From: Pelagibius litoralis
GTDB taxonomy: Bacteria; Pseudomonadota; Alphaproteobacteria; Kiloniellales; DSM-21159
Assembly (NCBI GenBank): GCA_029287455.1
Contig: JARFRB010000115.1
Coordinates: 1-59,766 of the forward strand
Direction of reading: 5' to 3'
Length of the DNA stretch: 59,766 nt
The position numbers were made by a program, and so were the translations under genes. Positions 25,091-36,141 of the stretch are shown in pieces (positions within the stretch are counted from its first letter, which is position 1; every line of letters begins with the position of its first letter). The notes below the pieces were generated by a model, which did no database searches, had not been told where the DNA came from, and worked only from the letters and a program-made list of their open reading frames with translations.

Positions 25091-25369
25091 CTTTGTCACC
25101 GTCTGGTTGATTTCATTGCAGAACACAAGAATAGCGGGTTAAACGCTCCTGGCAAACTAAAAATGACGTGGTTCTCTAATATTGAGTGTGTGTTACTCGA
25201 TATAAACTTCGCTCTTATAGTAATGCTATTGACTGCGGTGGTGGCTTTAGCGACCCCGCGGTTCCGCTTCAATCCCCGCGCATTCCACAGCTTGTGCCGC
25301 CTTCCCAAGGCCCGTAGAGATATGGTAGCGTCCAGCGTCTTTTATCCGCGGTCTGGAGCGTGTTTTACG
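25091..25369. promoter_or_regulatory. AT-rich intergenic region between mucR and the rpiB-like gene
   Basis: The divergent 279-base region is clearly more AT-rich than its surroundings, mainly between 25120 and 25250, with several TA steps (GATATAAAC, TTATAGTAATGC). MucR proteins bind such DNA and repress themselves, so binding sites are likely. A TTGACT at 25229 could be a -35 box for the rightward gene; no convincing -10 follows. Confidence 0.4.
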
Positions 25370-25810
25370 ATGTCGAGTAAAGTCGTGGCCTTCGCTTCCG
25401 ATCACGCGGGGTTCGAACTCAAGGCTCTATTGCTTAAGGACGTCGAGGACTGGGGATACCCCACTTTGGACCTGGGGACGGATTCGCTGGCTTCGGTCGA
25501 TTACCCGGACTACGGCAAGGCCATGGCCGACGCGATTGACCAGGGCCGGGCGTGGCTGGGGGTCCTGGTATGTGGATCCGGGATCGGCATATCCATCGCG
25601 GCCAACCGCAATCCCTCGGTCCGTGCCGCGCTTTGTCATAACGGGACGGTGGCGCGCTTGTCTCGATTGCACAACGACGCGAACGTGATTGCCTTGGGGG
25701 CAAGGCTGGTTGGCCAGGAAGTGGCGCGCGATTGCGTCAAGGTTTTCCTGGAAACCGAATTCGAAGGCGGCCGTCATGCCGGCCGGGTCGCAAAATTGGC
25801 CGTGCTCTAG
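25370..25810 (+). CDS. rpiB: Sugar-phosphate isomerase, RpiB/LacA/LacB family
   Basis: Likely ribose-5-phosphate isomerase B, which interconverts ribose-5-phosphate and ribulose-5-phosphate. The 146-aa protein has FASDHAGFELK near residues 8-18, DYPDYGKAMADAI near 44, the active-site Cys in GVLVCGSGIGISIAANR near 68, and NDANVIALGARLVG near 102. ATG25370 is preferred because the conserved domain begins immediately; the frame is open much further upstream but without family sequence. It precedes glyA by 36 bases and is probably cotranscribed with it. Confidence 0.93.
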   Translation: MSSKVVAFASDHAGFELKALLLKDVEDWGYPTLDLGTDSLASVDYPDYGKAMADAIDQGRAWLGVLVCGSGIGISIAANRNPSVRAALCHNGTVARLSRLHNDANVIALGARLVGQEVARDCVKVFLETEFEGGRHAGRVAKLAVL

Positions 25811-25846
25811 GTGCGGTGCCCTTAACTGAAGGATCGACTTGACACC

Positions 25847-27160
25847 ATGCCCGCAGAAGCTGCCCGCGTCGTCGCGGGGTTCGACGATTTCTTTTCCGCT
25901 TCCCTTCGTGAGACCGATTCGGCCATCGCTGAGGCGATCCGTCTCGAGTTGGATCGCCAGCAGACCCAGATCGAGCTGATCGCCTCGGAAAATATCGTTT
26001 CCCGCGCCGTGATGGAGGCGCAGGGCTCGGTGCTTACCAATAAGTACGCCGAGGGCTATCCGGGCCGCCGTTACTATGCCGGTTGCGAGTATGTCGACGT
26101 GGTGGAGCAGCTCGCGATCGACCGCGCCAAGGAGCTTTTCGACTGCGCTTTTGCCAACGTGCAGCCCCATTCCGGCGCGCAGGCAAATCAGGCGGTCATG
26201 CTGGCGCTGTTGCGGCCCGGCGACCCCATCCTTGGCCTCTCCCTTTCGGCCGGCGGGCATCTGACTCACGGGGCGCCGCCCAACCTTTCTGGAAAGTGGT
26301 TCGAGGCGCATCAGTACGGCGTGCGGGAATCCGACGGCCTGATCGATTTCGACGAGGTGGAGCGCCTGGCCCGCGAGCACCGGCCCAAGCTGATAATCGC
26401 CGGCGGATCGGCCTATTCCCGCCAGCTCGATTTTCCGCGCTTCCGGGCGATCGCGCACGAGGTGGGGGCTTACTTCCTCGTCGACATGGCGCACTTTTCG
26501 GGATTGGTGGCCGGTGGCGTGCACCCAAGTCCGTTGCCCCATGCGCATGTTGTGACCACCACCACCCATAAGACGCTGAGGGGTGCCAGGGGCGGCATGA
26601 TCCTGTCCAACGATCTGGAGATTGGGAAAAAGATCAACTCCGCGGCCTTTCCGGGGCTGCAGGGCGGACCCTTGTTGCAGGCCATCGCGGGCAAGGCGGT
26701 CGCTTTCGGCGAGGCGCTGCGGCCCAGCTTCAAGGAATACGCAGCGCGGGTGGTTGAGAACGCCCAGGTCTTGGCGGATGTTCTGCTGAAATCGGGCTTC
26801 GATATCGTGACCGGCGGCACAGATACGCACCTTATGCTCGTCGATCTTCGGCCCAAGGGCCTGACGGGCAATATCGCGGACGCGAGCCTCGATCGGGCAG
26901 GCATCACCTGCAACAAGAACGGTGTGCCTTTTGACCCGGAGAAGCCGACGGTGACCTCCGGAATTCGCCTGGGGACGCCGGCGGCGACGACGCGCGGCTT
27001 CGGGGCGGCGGAGTTCACCCAGGTCGGCGAACTGATCACAGAGGTCCTGGACGGTTTGGTCGCTAATCGCGACGACAATACGGAGGCCGAGTTAAGAGTA
27101 CGGGGCAAGGTGCGCGAACTCTGCGCCCGCTTCCCGATCTACCCGGACCTCAAGGTCTGA
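25847..27160 (+). CDS. glyA: Serine hydroxymethyltransferase
   Basis: This PLP enzyme interconverts serine and glycine while charging tetrahydrofolate. The 437-aa protein has [20 protein letters not shown] near residue 43, [20 protein letters not shown] near 65, and the PLP lysine in [16 protein letters not shown] near 241. A 12-15 residue N-terminal extension ([15 protein letters not shown]) precedes the usual start. It lies in rpiB-glyA-nrdR-ribD order, a common alphaproteobacterial arrangement linking one-carbon, nucleotide and riboflavin synthesis. Confidence 0.97.
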   Translation: MPAEAARVVAGFDDFFSASLRETDSAIAEAIRLELDRQQTQIELIASENIVSRAVMEAQGSVLTNKYAEGYPGRRYYAGCEYVDVVEQLAIDRAKELFDCAFANVQPHSGAQANQAVMLALLRPGDPILGLSLSAGGHLTHGAPPNLSGKWFEAHQYGVRESDGLIDFDEVERLAREHRPKLIIAGGSAYSRQLDFPRFRAIAHEVGAYFLVDMAHFSGLVAGGVHPSPLPHAHVVTTTTHKTLRGARGGMILSNDLEIGKKINSAAFPGLQGGPLLQAIAGKAVAFGEALRPSFKEYAARVVENAQVLADVLLKSGFDIVTGGTDTHLMLVDLRPKGLTGNIADASLDRAGITCNKNGVPFDPEKPTVTSGIRLGTPAATTRGFGAAEFTQVGELITEVLDGLVANRDDNTEAELRVRGKVRELCARFPIYPDLKV

Positions 27161-27187
27161 GTCGACAGCAGGAAAGGAAGGAGGGCG

Positions 27188-27646
27188 ATGCGCTGCCCGT
27201 TCTGCGTTAACGAAGACACTCAGGTGAAGGACTCCCGGCCCACCGAGGACAACTCGGCGATCCGTCGCCGTCGCCAATGCCCGAACTGCGGGGCCCGCTT
27301 CACCACCTTCGAGCGGGTGCAGCTGCGCGAGCTGACGGTGATCAAGGGCAACGGCACTCGCGAGCCCTTCGATCGGGACAAAATCACCCGCTCCATGACC
27401 ATCGCGCTGCGCAAGCGGCCGGTGGATCGGGACCGGGTAGAGCGGGTCATCAACGGCCTGGTGCGGCGGCTGGAGAGCTCGGGGGAATCCGAAATTCCAA
27501 GCAAGCTGGTGGGCGAGCTGGTGATGGACGCCTTGGCCTCTCTCGACCAGGTCGCCTATGTCCGCTTCGCCTCGGTGTACAAGAACTTCCGAGAAGCCCG
27601 CGACTTCGAGGATTTTGTCGGCCAGCTCGGTGGCGAAGTGGTCTGA
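27188..27646 (+). CDS. nrdR: Transcriptional repressor NrdR
   Basis: NrdR represses ribonucleotide reductase genes in response to ATP/dATP. The 152-aa protein begins with the zinc ribbon [18 protein letters not shown] and [15 protein letters not shown], with four Cys in two CxxC pairs, followed by the ATP-cone domain ([14 protein letters not shown] onward, about residues 50-140). Strong AGGAAAGGAAGGAGGG sequence precedes the ATG. The ribD start codon lies inside its last codons, so translation is coupled. Confidence 0.97.
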   Translation: MRCPFCVNEDTQVKDSRPTEDNSAIRRRRQCPNCGARFTTFERVQLRELTVIKGNGTREPFDRDKITRSMTIALRKRPVDRDRVERVINGLVRRLESSGESEIPSKLVGELVMDALASLDQVAYVRFASVYKNFREARDFEDFVGQLGGEVV

Positions 27647-28742
27647 GGCCGAACGCGCCCAGATGTCGGTGGCGCTGGGGCTGGCGCGCCGCGGGCTGGG
27701 CTGTACGGCACCCAATCCCCCAGTCGGCTGCGTTATCGTCAAGGACGGCTCCATCGTCGGCCGCGGCTGGACACAGCCGGGTGGGCGCCCCCATGCCGAG
27801 ACAGAGGCCCTGCTTCGAGCTGGTGCCGCAGCCGCTGGCGCCGAGGCCTTCGTCACCTTGGAGCCTTGCGCCCACCATGGCCGCACGCCGCCCTGCTGCG
27901 ACGCGTTGATCGCGGCCGGTATCGCGCGCTGCGTGGTGGCCTTGACCGACCCGGATCCCCGTGTGGACGGCGAGGGAATGAAGCGTATGCGCGCAGCGGG
28001 CATCGCCGTGGAAACTGGTCTTTTGGCAGAAGAGAGCGCCGAGGTGACGGCCGGGTTCCTGTCGCGCGTCCAACGTGGGCGCCCGCTTGTCACCCTCAAG
28101 CTCGCGACAAGCCTAGATGGCCGGATCGCCACCTCCACCGGCGAGAGCAAGTGGATCACGGGGCCGGAGGCCCGGGCCCGCGCGCACCTATTGAGGGCCG
28201 AGCACGACGCAATTCTCGTGGGCTCGGGCACGGCACTTTCCGACGATCCGCGCTTGGACGTACGGCTGCCGGGCCTCGGCGGTCGGCGACCGTTGCGGGT
28301 GGTCCTGGACCGGCGTCTGCGCCTGCCCTTGAGCCACGGATTGGTGCGCGATGCCCGCGACTTGCAGACCTTGCTGTTGACCTCGGAGGATGCGCCGGAG
28401 GAGCAAGCCCGCGCCTACCAGCAGGCGGGCGTCAATCTTCAACGCGTACCGTGCGACGAAACGGGAGAGCTGTCCTTGTCCGCCGTGCTGACCGGTTTAG
28501 GGGAGCAGGGCATGAACCGCGTGATGGTTGAAGGAGGCGCCGCGGTCGCCGCCGCCTTCCTCAAGGCAGATCTGGTTGACCGTCTCGCCTGGTTCCGGGC
28601 GCCGATCGTTCTGGGCGGCGACGGGCTTGCCGCGCCAGGCGCCTTGGGGATCGAAAACTTGGCGCGGGCCCCACGCTTTCGACGGAATTCGATACAGGCC
28701 TTGGGCCTCGACTTGCTGGAAACCTTTGCCCGAAACGCCTAG
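27630..28742 (+). CDS. ribD: Bifunctional diaminohydroxyphosphoribosylaminopyrimidine deaminase / reductase
   Basis: RibD performs the second and third steps of riboflavin synthesis. The 370-aa protein has an N-terminal cytidine-deaminase-like domain with the zinc motif PHAETEAL near residue 55 and [12 protein letters not shown] near 80, and a C-terminal reductase domain from about 150 with [13 protein letters not shown] and [14 protein letters not shown] place the start at GTG27630, overlapping nrdR by 17 bases; ATG27663 is an alternative that trims 11 residues. The genes ribE, ribBX and ribH follow directly. Confidence 0.94.
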   Translation: MAKWSEAERAQMSVALGLARRGLGCTAPNPPVGCVIVKDGSIVGRGWTQPGGRPHAETEALLRAGAAAAGAEAFVTLEPCAHHGRTPPCCDALIAAGIARCVVALTDPDPRVDGEGMKRMRAAGIAVETGLLAEESAEVTAGFLSRVQRGRPLVTLKLATSLDGRIATSTGESKWITGPEARARAHLLRAEHDAILVGSGTALSDDPRLDVRLPGLGGRRPLRVVLDRRLRLPLSHGLVRDARDLQTLLLTSEDAPEEQARAYQQAGVNLQRVPCDETGELSLSAVLTGLGEQGMNRVMVEGGAAVAAAFLKADLVDRLAWFRAPIVLGGDGLAAPGALGIENLARAPRFRRNSIQALGLDLLETFARNA

Positions 28743-28751
28743 GTTGAGAGC

Positions 28752-29348
28752 ATGTTTACCGGAATCATCACGGATCTGGGTCGCGTCGAGCGTGTCGAAA
28801 AGCGCGGAGATACCCGGATTGTCTTCCGCACGGGCTACGAAACTACCGGCATCGCGACCGGTGCATCCATCGCCTGTAACGGGTGTTGCCTGACCTTGGT
28901 GGAAAAGGGGCCAGGCTGGTTTTCCGTCGATGCCTCGGCGGAGACGCTCTCGAAAACCACCCTAGGGGCATGGGAGGCGGGGACGCCGGTCAATTTCGAG
29001 CGCTCGCTGTGCATCGGCGACGAGCTGGGTGGTCACCTCGTCTACGGGCACGTGGATGGGGTCGCCCAGGTAACGGGTATCGAGCCGGAAGGCGATTCCT
29101 TGAGGTTCGAGATTTCCGCGCCGAAGGACTTGATGCGCTTCGTCGCGCCGAAGGGCTCTGTCGCCATTGATGGCGTTTCGCTGACCGTCAACGAGGTGGG
29201 TGACGCTAGCTTCGGGATCAACATCATCCCTCACACCGCTCAGGCCACGACCTTCGGCACCTACACGCCCGGCGCGCGGGTAAATATGGAAATCGATATG
29301 CTCGCGCGCTACGTTGCGCGACTTCTTCCAAAGGGGCTGGAGAACTGA
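28752..29348 (+). CDS. ribE: Riboflavin synthase alpha chain
   Basis: This enzyme dismutates two 6,7-dimethyl-8-ribityllumazine molecules into riboflavin. The 198-aa protein starts MFTGIITDLGRVE and consists of two lumazine-binding barrels (about residues 1-95 and 96-195), with SIACNGCCLTLVE in the first and VAIDGVSLTVNEVGD in the second. It begins 9 bases after ribD, and its TGA overlaps the ATG of ribBX, so the genes are coupled. Confidence 0.96.
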   Translation: MFTGIITDLGRVERVEKRGDTRIVFRTGYETTGIATGASIACNGCCLTLVEKGPGWFSVDASAETLSKTTLGAWEAGTPVNFERSLCIGDELGGHLVYGHVDGVAQVTGIEPEGDSLRFEISAPKDLMRFVAPKGSVAIDGVSLTVNEVGDASFGINIIPHTAQATTFGTYTPGARVNMEIDMLARYVARLLPKGLEN

Positions 29349-30505
29349 TGGCCGACCCGAAGAGCGAGCCATGGCGGATGACCTTTCGCGAAATGATTTC
29401 GCCGACGGACGAGATCATAGAGGAAGCGCGCAACGGCCGCATGTTCATCCTGGTCGATGACGAGGACCGGGAGAACGAGGGGGACCTGGTAATACCGGCC
29501 CAAATGGCCGGACCGGAAGCCATCAACTTCATGGCGAAATACGGGCGGGGCCTGATCTGCCTTGCGCTGACCAACGCGCGGGTCGAGCACTTGGGCCTGC
29601 CGATGATGGCGCGCAAGAACGAAACCCGCCACGAAACCGCGTTCACCGTGTCGATTGAAGCGCGCGAGGGAGTGACCACCGGCATCTCCGCTTCAGACCG
29701 TGCCCGCACCATCGCCGCTGCCATCGATCCCTCGAAAGGGGCGGAGGATATCGTGACGCCGGGCCACGTCTTCCCGCTCGCGGCGCGGGACGGGGGCGTG
29801 CTGGTGCGCACGGGCCATACGGAGGCGGCGGTCGATCTGGCACGCCTGGCCGGCCTTTATCCCGCTGGGGTGATCTGCGAGATCATGAACGACGATGGCA
29901 GCATGGCGCGCCGCGACGATCTGATCGCCTTCGCCCAACGGCACGGGCTCAAGCTTGCCACCATCGCCGACCTGATCGCCTACCGCCGCCGCAACGACAA
30001 GATCGTGGAGCGCGTGAGCGAGACCGAATTCGAGAGCCGCCATGGCGGGTCCTTCAAACTCGCTGTCTACCGCAACACCGTGACCGGCGTGGAGCACGCG
30101 GCCCTCTGGCAAGGCGATATCGGCAACGGCGAAGCGGTGCCGGTGCGTGTGCATGCCCTGAGCATTCTCGACGATGTTCTCGGCAACAGCACGAGCGGAC
30201 GCGGCGGGGAGTTGCAGGAGGCCATGCGCATGGTGGGCGAGGCCGGGCGCGGGGTCGTGGTGCTCATCCGCGAGCCGACCCCGGCATCCTTGTCCCAGGC
30301 GCTTGGCGGCACCTCCAGTCTGGCAGGTGGCGAGTCGGGCGCGCCGAGCGCGGAGCTTAGGGACTACGGCGAGGGCGCACAGATCCTCTTGGATCTAGGC
30401 GTCAAGGACATGATTTTGCTGCACAACACGCGCCACACCATCGTCGGGCTCGAAGGCTATGGCCTGACGATCGCCGGCCAACGGCCCGTCGTGGTCCCGA
30501 CCTAA
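29348..30505 (+). CDS. ribB: 3,4-dihydroxy-2-butanone 4-phosphate synthase fused to a degenerate GTP cyclohydrolase II domain (RibB-RibX)
   Basis: The N-terminal half (about residues 15-210) is an intact RibB with the acidic loop DDEDRENEGDLV, FMAKYGRGLICLAL and TPGHVFPL; it makes the four-carbon precursor of riboflavin from ribulose-5-phosphate. The C-terminal half aligns with GTP cyclohydrolase II but has lost the zinc ligands: where active enzymes read C(x10)CxC after RVH, this protein reads RVHALSILDDVLGNSTSGRG (about 267-286) with no Cys. It matches the RibBX variants described in Proteobacteria, in which the RibX part lacks cyclohydrolase activity. A separate ribA is expected elsewhere. 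Confidence 0.92.
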   Translation: MADPKSEPWRMTFREMISPTDEIIEEARNGRMFILVDDEDRENEGDLVIPAQMAGPEAINFMAKYGRGLICLALTNARVEHLGLPMMARKNETRHETAFTVSIEAREGVTTGISASDRARTIAAAIDPSKGAEDIVTPGHVFPLAARDGGVLVRTGHTEAAVDLARLAGLYPAGVICEIMNDDGSMARRDDLIAFAQRHGLKLATIADLIAYRRRNDKIVERVSETEFESRHGGSFKLAVYRNTVTGVEHAALWQGDIGNGEAVPVRVHALSILDDVLGNSTSGRGGELQEAMRMVGEAGRGVVVLIREPTPASLSQALGGTSSLAGGESGAPSAELRDYGEGAQILLDLGVKDMILLHNTRHTIVGLEGYGLTIAGQRPVVVPT

Positions 30506-30561
30506 CGTGGTCCTGACTCAACCGGGCGCGCGCCCCGGCCCGACCGAAGGAAATCCCTAGA

Positions 30562-31026
30562 ATGACCGACGCACCCCATATCATGATTGTCGAGGGGCGG
30601 TTTTACGAAGATATCGCCGACGAGCTCTTTCGCGGTGCGGTGGAGACGCTGCAGGCAGCCGGCGCCACCTACGAGCGCTTCGCAGTTCCAGGCGCTTTCG
30701 AAATCCCCGCCGCCATCCGCTATTCGGTCCGGTCGATGGACGTGTTCTCCGGCCGCCGTCGCTTTGACGGCTATATCGCGCTGGGCTGCGTGATCCGTGG
30801 AGAGACCTCCCATTACGACTACGTCTGCGGAGAAAGCGCCCGCAAGCTGCAGGACTTGGCCTGCGGTTTCACTTTGGCGGTGGGCTACGGCATTTTGACC
30901 GTGGAGAATCGCGAGCAGGCTTGGGACCGTGCGGCGGTCGACAGACGCAACAAAGGGCGGGACGCGGCGCAGGCTTGTCTGCAGATGCTCGATCTCAAGC
31001 GGCAATTCCGCCTCTATCCGCGCTGA
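30562..31026 (+). CDS. ribH: 6,7-dimethyl-8-ribityllumazine synthase
   Basis: Lumazine synthase condenses the pyrimidinedione and butanone intermediates. The 154-aa protein has the PGAFEIPAA loop near residue 43, GCVIRGETSHYDYVCGES with the catalytic His near 88, and NKGRDAAQACLQML at the C-terminus. A basic insertion, SMDVFSGRRRFD, lies before the conserved YIALGCV strand. It follows ribBX by 56 bases and precedes nusB by 7 bases, the common ribH-nusB-thiL order. Confidence 0.95.
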   Translation: MTDAPHIMIVEGRFYEDIADELFRGAVETLQAAGATYERFAVPGAFEIPAAIRYSVRSMDVFSGRRRFDGYIALGCVIRGETSHYDYVCGESARKLQDLACGFTLAVGYGILTVENREQAWDRAAVDRRNKGRDAAQACLQMLDLKRQFRLYPR

Positions 31027-31033
31027 GGGCAAG

Positions 31034-31537
31034 ATGGACCCTGCTCACCCGCCGGAAAGCGAAAGCCCGCCCGCGAAATTGAGCGGGAGGAAAGCCCGGA
31101 GCCGCCGTCTTGCCAGGCTCGCTGCCGTGCAAGCCTTGCATCAGATGGAAACCACCGGTGCCGGCGCTGACGCGGTGGTCAGCGAATTCCTGGACCATCG
31201 TGTGAAAGAGGGGATCGATGGGGTCGATCTCTCGCCGCTGGACCGGGCGTTCTTCGAAGCCTTGGTCCGAGGTGTCTCGGGGGAAGAAAAGGACTTGGAC
31301 GATATCCTGGTCGGCATGCTTCCCGAAGCTTGGCCGCTGGACCGCCTGGATGCCTTGCTGCGGGTCATTTTGCGGGGCGGCGCCTTCGAGCTTGGCTTTA
31401 GCCAGGAAACGCCGGCCCGCAGCGTGATCTCCGAGTACGTGGGCTTGGCGCACGATTTCTTTGGTGGAAAGGAACCCGCCATGGCGAACGGTATTCTCGA
31501 TGCCATGGCGCGCGTCCTCCGCAGCGATGAGTTCTGA
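31034..31537 (+). CDS. nusB: Transcription antitermination factor NusB
   Basis: NusB binds boxA RNA with S10 to support rRNA antitermination. The 167-aa protein has an N-terminal hydrophilic extension of about 20 residues, then RRLARLAAVQALHQME, LDRAFFEALVRGV and the conserved ISEYVGLAHDFFGGKEPAMANGILD split over about residues 133-157. ATG31034 is chosen because the family core starts soon after; earlier in-frame codons lie inside ribH. Confidence 0.94.
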   Translation: MDPAHPPESESPPAKLSGRKARSRRLARLAAVQALHQMETTGAGADAVVSEFLDHRVKEGIDGVDLSPLDRAFFEALVRGVSGEEKDLDDILVGMLPEAWPLDRLDALLRVILRGGAFELGFSQETPARSVISEYVGLAHDFFGGKEPAMANGILDAMARVLRSDEF

Positions 31538-31572
31538 GCGCGAGAGACAAGGTTTGACGGAGTGCCGCGATC

Positions 31573-32547
31573 ATGCGCGGTGAGTTCGAAACGATCGCGG
31601 CCTGCTTCGCTGGGCTTGCCAGTTCGGTGCCGGGGGCTTTCGGCCTGGTGGACGACGGGGCGCTGTTGGAAGTCGCGGCCGGCCGCCAACTCGTCGTCAC
31701 CATGGACACACTCGTGGCGGGCGTGCATTTCCTGGCCGAGGACCCCGCCGCCAGTATCGCGAAGAAGCTGCTGCGCGTGAACCTCTCCGATCTCGCCGCG
31801 ATGGGAGCGAAGCCGGAGAGCTACGCACTATCGGCCGCCTTCGCTCCGGGCACCCGCGACGACTGGGTCGACGCCTTCGCCGGCGGGCTCCGGGAAGATC
31901 AAGCAGCCTTCTCGCTTGGTCTCTTGGGCGGTGATACGGTGTCGACGCCTGGACCGGCCACCTTCACCGCCTGCGCGTTCGGCAGCGTGCCCAAGGGAAA
32001 GATTCTTCGACGAGAGGGAGCACGGGTGGGGGACGTCATCTATGTCTCCGGGACCTTGGGCGATGGCGCCTTCGGGCTCGATGCCTGTCGAGGGGACTTG
32101 AACTGGCTGGACCCGTCCCTGTTGCGCTATCTGCAAGACCGCTACCGGCTGCCCGATCCGCGCGTGGGGCTAGGCCAGGAGCTGCTTGGTGTGGCCTCGG
32201 CTTGCCTGGACGTTTCCGATGGGCTGGTCGCGGATTTGGGGCATTTGGCGCGGGCTTCCGGTTTGGGTGCGAAGGTTGAGAGTTCGGCGCTACCCTTGTC
32301 CGAGGCCGCCTCCAAGGTCATCGCGGAGGACGCGGCCTTGTTCGCGAAAGTCTTTGCCGGTGGTGACGACTATGAGCTTTTGTTTACCGCCGCCGAAGAC
32401 GCCGCCGGCGCGTTGAAGGCCCTGTCGCGGCGGCTTGGCGTGCCGATCACACGCATCGGGCAGATCGTGGAGCAGCCGGGCGTGCGCTTGCTCGATCGCG
32501 ATGGCGCTGACCTGCCCGCAGCCGAAGGAGGCTGGACGCATTTTTAA
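31573..32547 (+). CDS. thiL: Thiamine-monophosphate kinase
   Basis: ThiL phosphorylates thiamine monophosphate to the active cofactor thiamine diphosphate. The 324-aa PurM-like kinase has DDGALLEVAAGRQLVVTMDTLVAGVHF in pieces around residues 26-52, LLRVNLSDLAAMGAKPE near 64, GGDTVSTPG near 117 and DVSDGLVADLGHL near 213. GGAG lies upstream of ATG31573. It follows nusB by 35 bases and closes the rib-nusB-thiL cluster. Confidence 0.95.
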   Translation: MRGEFETIAACFAGLASSVPGAFGLVDDGALLEVAAGRQLVVTMDTLVAGVHFLAEDPAASIAKKLLRVNLSDLAAMGAKPESYALSAAFAPGTRDDWVDAFAGGLREDQAAFSLGLLGGDTVSTPGPATFTACAFGSVPKGKILRREGARVGDVIYVSGTLGDGAFGLDACRGDLNWLDPSLLRYLQDRYRLPDPRVGLGQELLGVASACLDVSDGLVADLGHLARASGLGAKVESSALPLSEAASKVIAEDAALFAKVFAGGDDYELLFTAAEDAAGALKALSRRLGVPITRIGQIVEQPGVRLLDRDGADLPAAEGGWTHF

Positions 32548-32675
32548 GCGGCCAGGTTTCTCGAGGCTAAACCGCTCAAAAGTGTTTTCACCATATTTTA
32601 AATCAACCTTCGATAGAAATATTTCTAAGCGCCGGATCAGCACGGGCCTTTGATTTAGCCTTTGTGGTGGCGGTG

Positions 32676-33128
32676 ATGCGTCGAATCCTATTGATTCCAC
32701 TCGCGGTTTTGTTGATCGGTGGTACCGGGATTGCCGCTTGGAAATTCGGGCTGCCCTACTACGAGGAGCGTGAGCTTGCGGCGGAGCGCGAGCGGTCGGA
32801 ACCTCGTTTTACGACACTGGATCCCTTTGTCGTTCCCGTGATCGAAAGAGGGGTCGTTACTCGGCAGGTGACCCTGGTGCTGAGCCTCGAGGTCGCCGGT
32901 GTCGAGGCGCGGGACCGTGTGGAGCGGCTGAGGGCGGACCTGCGGGATTCGCTCTTCACCGAGCTCTACGGCCTTCTCGGCCGGCGGTTCATGGCGGAGC
33001 GTCCAGACCAGCTCTCGATTCTGGCAAGCCGCTTGAAGGTTGCGGCGGAACGAACCCTTGGCCCCGAGGCGGTGCTTGCGGTCTCGATCCGGAATATCCA
33101 TCACAAGCATCTCGCCAGCACCTCTTAA
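32676..33128 (+). CDS. Single-pass membrane protein, FliL-like domain
   Basis: No confident family name. The 150-aa protein has one N-terminal membrane helix (ILLIPLAVLLIGGTGIAAW, about residues 4-22), a short charged stretch, and a C-terminal domain of roughly FliL size and pattern: FTTLDPFVVPVIERG, QVTLVLSLEVAG and a basic amphipathic helix. FliL proteins sit at the flagellar motor or bind stomatin-like domains, but no flagellar gene is near. ATG32676 is preferred to GTG32664. It lies between thiL and hppA with its own AT-rich upstream region (32548-32675). Confidence 0.6.
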   Translation: MRRILLIPLAVLLIGGTGIAAWKFGLPYYEERELAAERERSEPRFTTLDPFVVPVIERGVVTRQVTLVLSLEVAGVEARDRVERLRADLRDSLFTELYGLLGRRFMAERPDQLSILASRLKVAAERTLGPEAVLAVSIRNIHHKHLASTS

Positions 33129-33341
33129 CCGCCGGGACTCATCCGATGTGAGCCTTTGCGTTCTTGGATTGACGGATCCGGGGCTCCTTTTCGCAGGTGC
33201 GAAGGAAGGGCGTTGCTTTGCCTCGGCCCTTCTGCCATTTTCCCTGTCCTTTAGTCGGGGGCCCATCCGGGTCCGCCGAAATACCGACTCGCGTCCGGCC
33301 GCCGAGGGGCAGCCAGACATCCTCAGGGGAGTTAAGAAATC
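33129..33341 (+). other. Leader region of hppA, no gene seen
   Basis: These 213 bases hold a 7-bp hairpin GAAGGGC (33205-33211) / GCCCTTC (33226-33232) with a 14-base loop and a weak T-rich tail, possibly ending the upstream transcript. A TTGACG at 33169 could be a -35 box but has no clear -10. GGGGAG precedes the hppA ATG. Confidence 0.35.
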
Positions 33342-35453
<2,112 letters not shown>

Positions 35454-35462
35454 GCCGGGCCT

Positions 35463-35480
35463 GGGGCGCTGCGGCGCCCC
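35463..35480 (+). other. GC-rich hairpin after hppA
   Basis: GGGGCGC and GCGCCCC form a 7-bp stem with a TGCG loop directly after the hppA stop. It lacks a full T-run and probably protects the 3' end or assists the terminator that follows. Confidence 0.5.
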
Positions 35481-35493
35481 TTATCGCAAGAAA

Positions 35494-35531
35494 GAAACCC
35501 CTGGCAAGCAAGCTGCTGCCAGGGGTTTTTC
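35494..35531. terminator. Bidirectional intrinsic terminator between hppA and bamE
   Basis: AACCCCTGGCA (35496-35506) pairs perfectly with TGCCAGGGGTT (35517-35527), followed by TTT on the plus side. On the minus side the stem is followed by TTTCTTTC. The 11-bp stem serves both convergent genes. Confidence 0.93.
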
Positions 35532-35579
35532 TTGACGGCCCTGGGGGCGCTAGAGGCATCCCCGTGGCGAAATTTCCGG

Positions 35580-36041
35580 TTACCGTGGCGGGTCGGTGGA
35601 GCTCGGGAACCGTCCGATGTTGCCTATCAGCTGCTGCAGAACGGTGATCTCGCGGCCTTCCGTGGGGGTTTCGCGCTCGACGATCTCGACTTCCTGACCG
35701 TCTTGCAGGGTATAGACCCTGCGCTCGGCGACAAAATCGTCGGGGCGGAAGGTGATTTCCAGCACTTGCCGCTCCTGCACTTCCGGGGTCAGAAATGCGA
35801 AGCGTTCCCGGCGCTGGCCGATGTAGAACCAGGTGTCGTTGATGAAAGTGGATTGGGCCGAGGGTGATCCCAGAAGATTGACCACGTCGTCGCGCGTGCT
35901 CACGCCCGGCTGGATCTCCTCGACCAGTTCTTGATCCGGCAGGTTTCCCCGCACCTCCATCTCTCCCTGACAGGCGGTGAGAAGCGCGCCGCAGGCAAGG
36001 CTTGCCGCGAGAAGGTTTAGGTTTATGCCGCGTTTTGGCAT
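35580..36041 (-). CDS. bamE: Outer membrane protein assembly factor BamE (SmpA/OmlA family)
   Basis: A 153-aa lipoprotein of the Bam complex, which folds beta-barrels into the outer membrane. The signal peptide ends in the lipobox LLTAC near residues 20-24. The BamE domain includes EIQPGVSTRDDVVNLLGSP and TWFYIGQRRERFAFL followed by a conserved VLEITF strand. It diverges from the cytochrome bc1 chaperone gene across about 100 bases, a frequent alphaproteobacterial pairing. Confidence 0.9.
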   Translation of the reverse strand: MPKRGINLNLLAASLACGALLTACQGEMEVRGNLPDQELVEEIQPGVSTRDDVVNLLGSPSAQSTFINDTWFYIGQRRERFAFLTPEVQERQVLEITFRPDDFVAERRVYTLQDGQEVEIVERETPTEGREITVLQQLIGNIGRFPSSTDPPR

Positions 36042-36141
36042 TGCGTCCGGAAACCCCTATTGTGCTCTTCGTCTCTTGATTACGCCGAGTTGCCCTGCCA
36101 TTTCAAGGGGACTTTGCCTGAACCTATTCCCGGAGCGATCA

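Noticed and set aside
25427-26830. A 467-codon minus-strand frame opposite rpiB and glyA
   Set aside because: It is a shadow of two conserved enzymes.
27100-30560. An FMN riboswitch in the riboflavin cluster
   Set aside because: Gene spacings are too short and no AGGG-rich multi-stem element is visible before ribD, ribE, ribBX or ribH.
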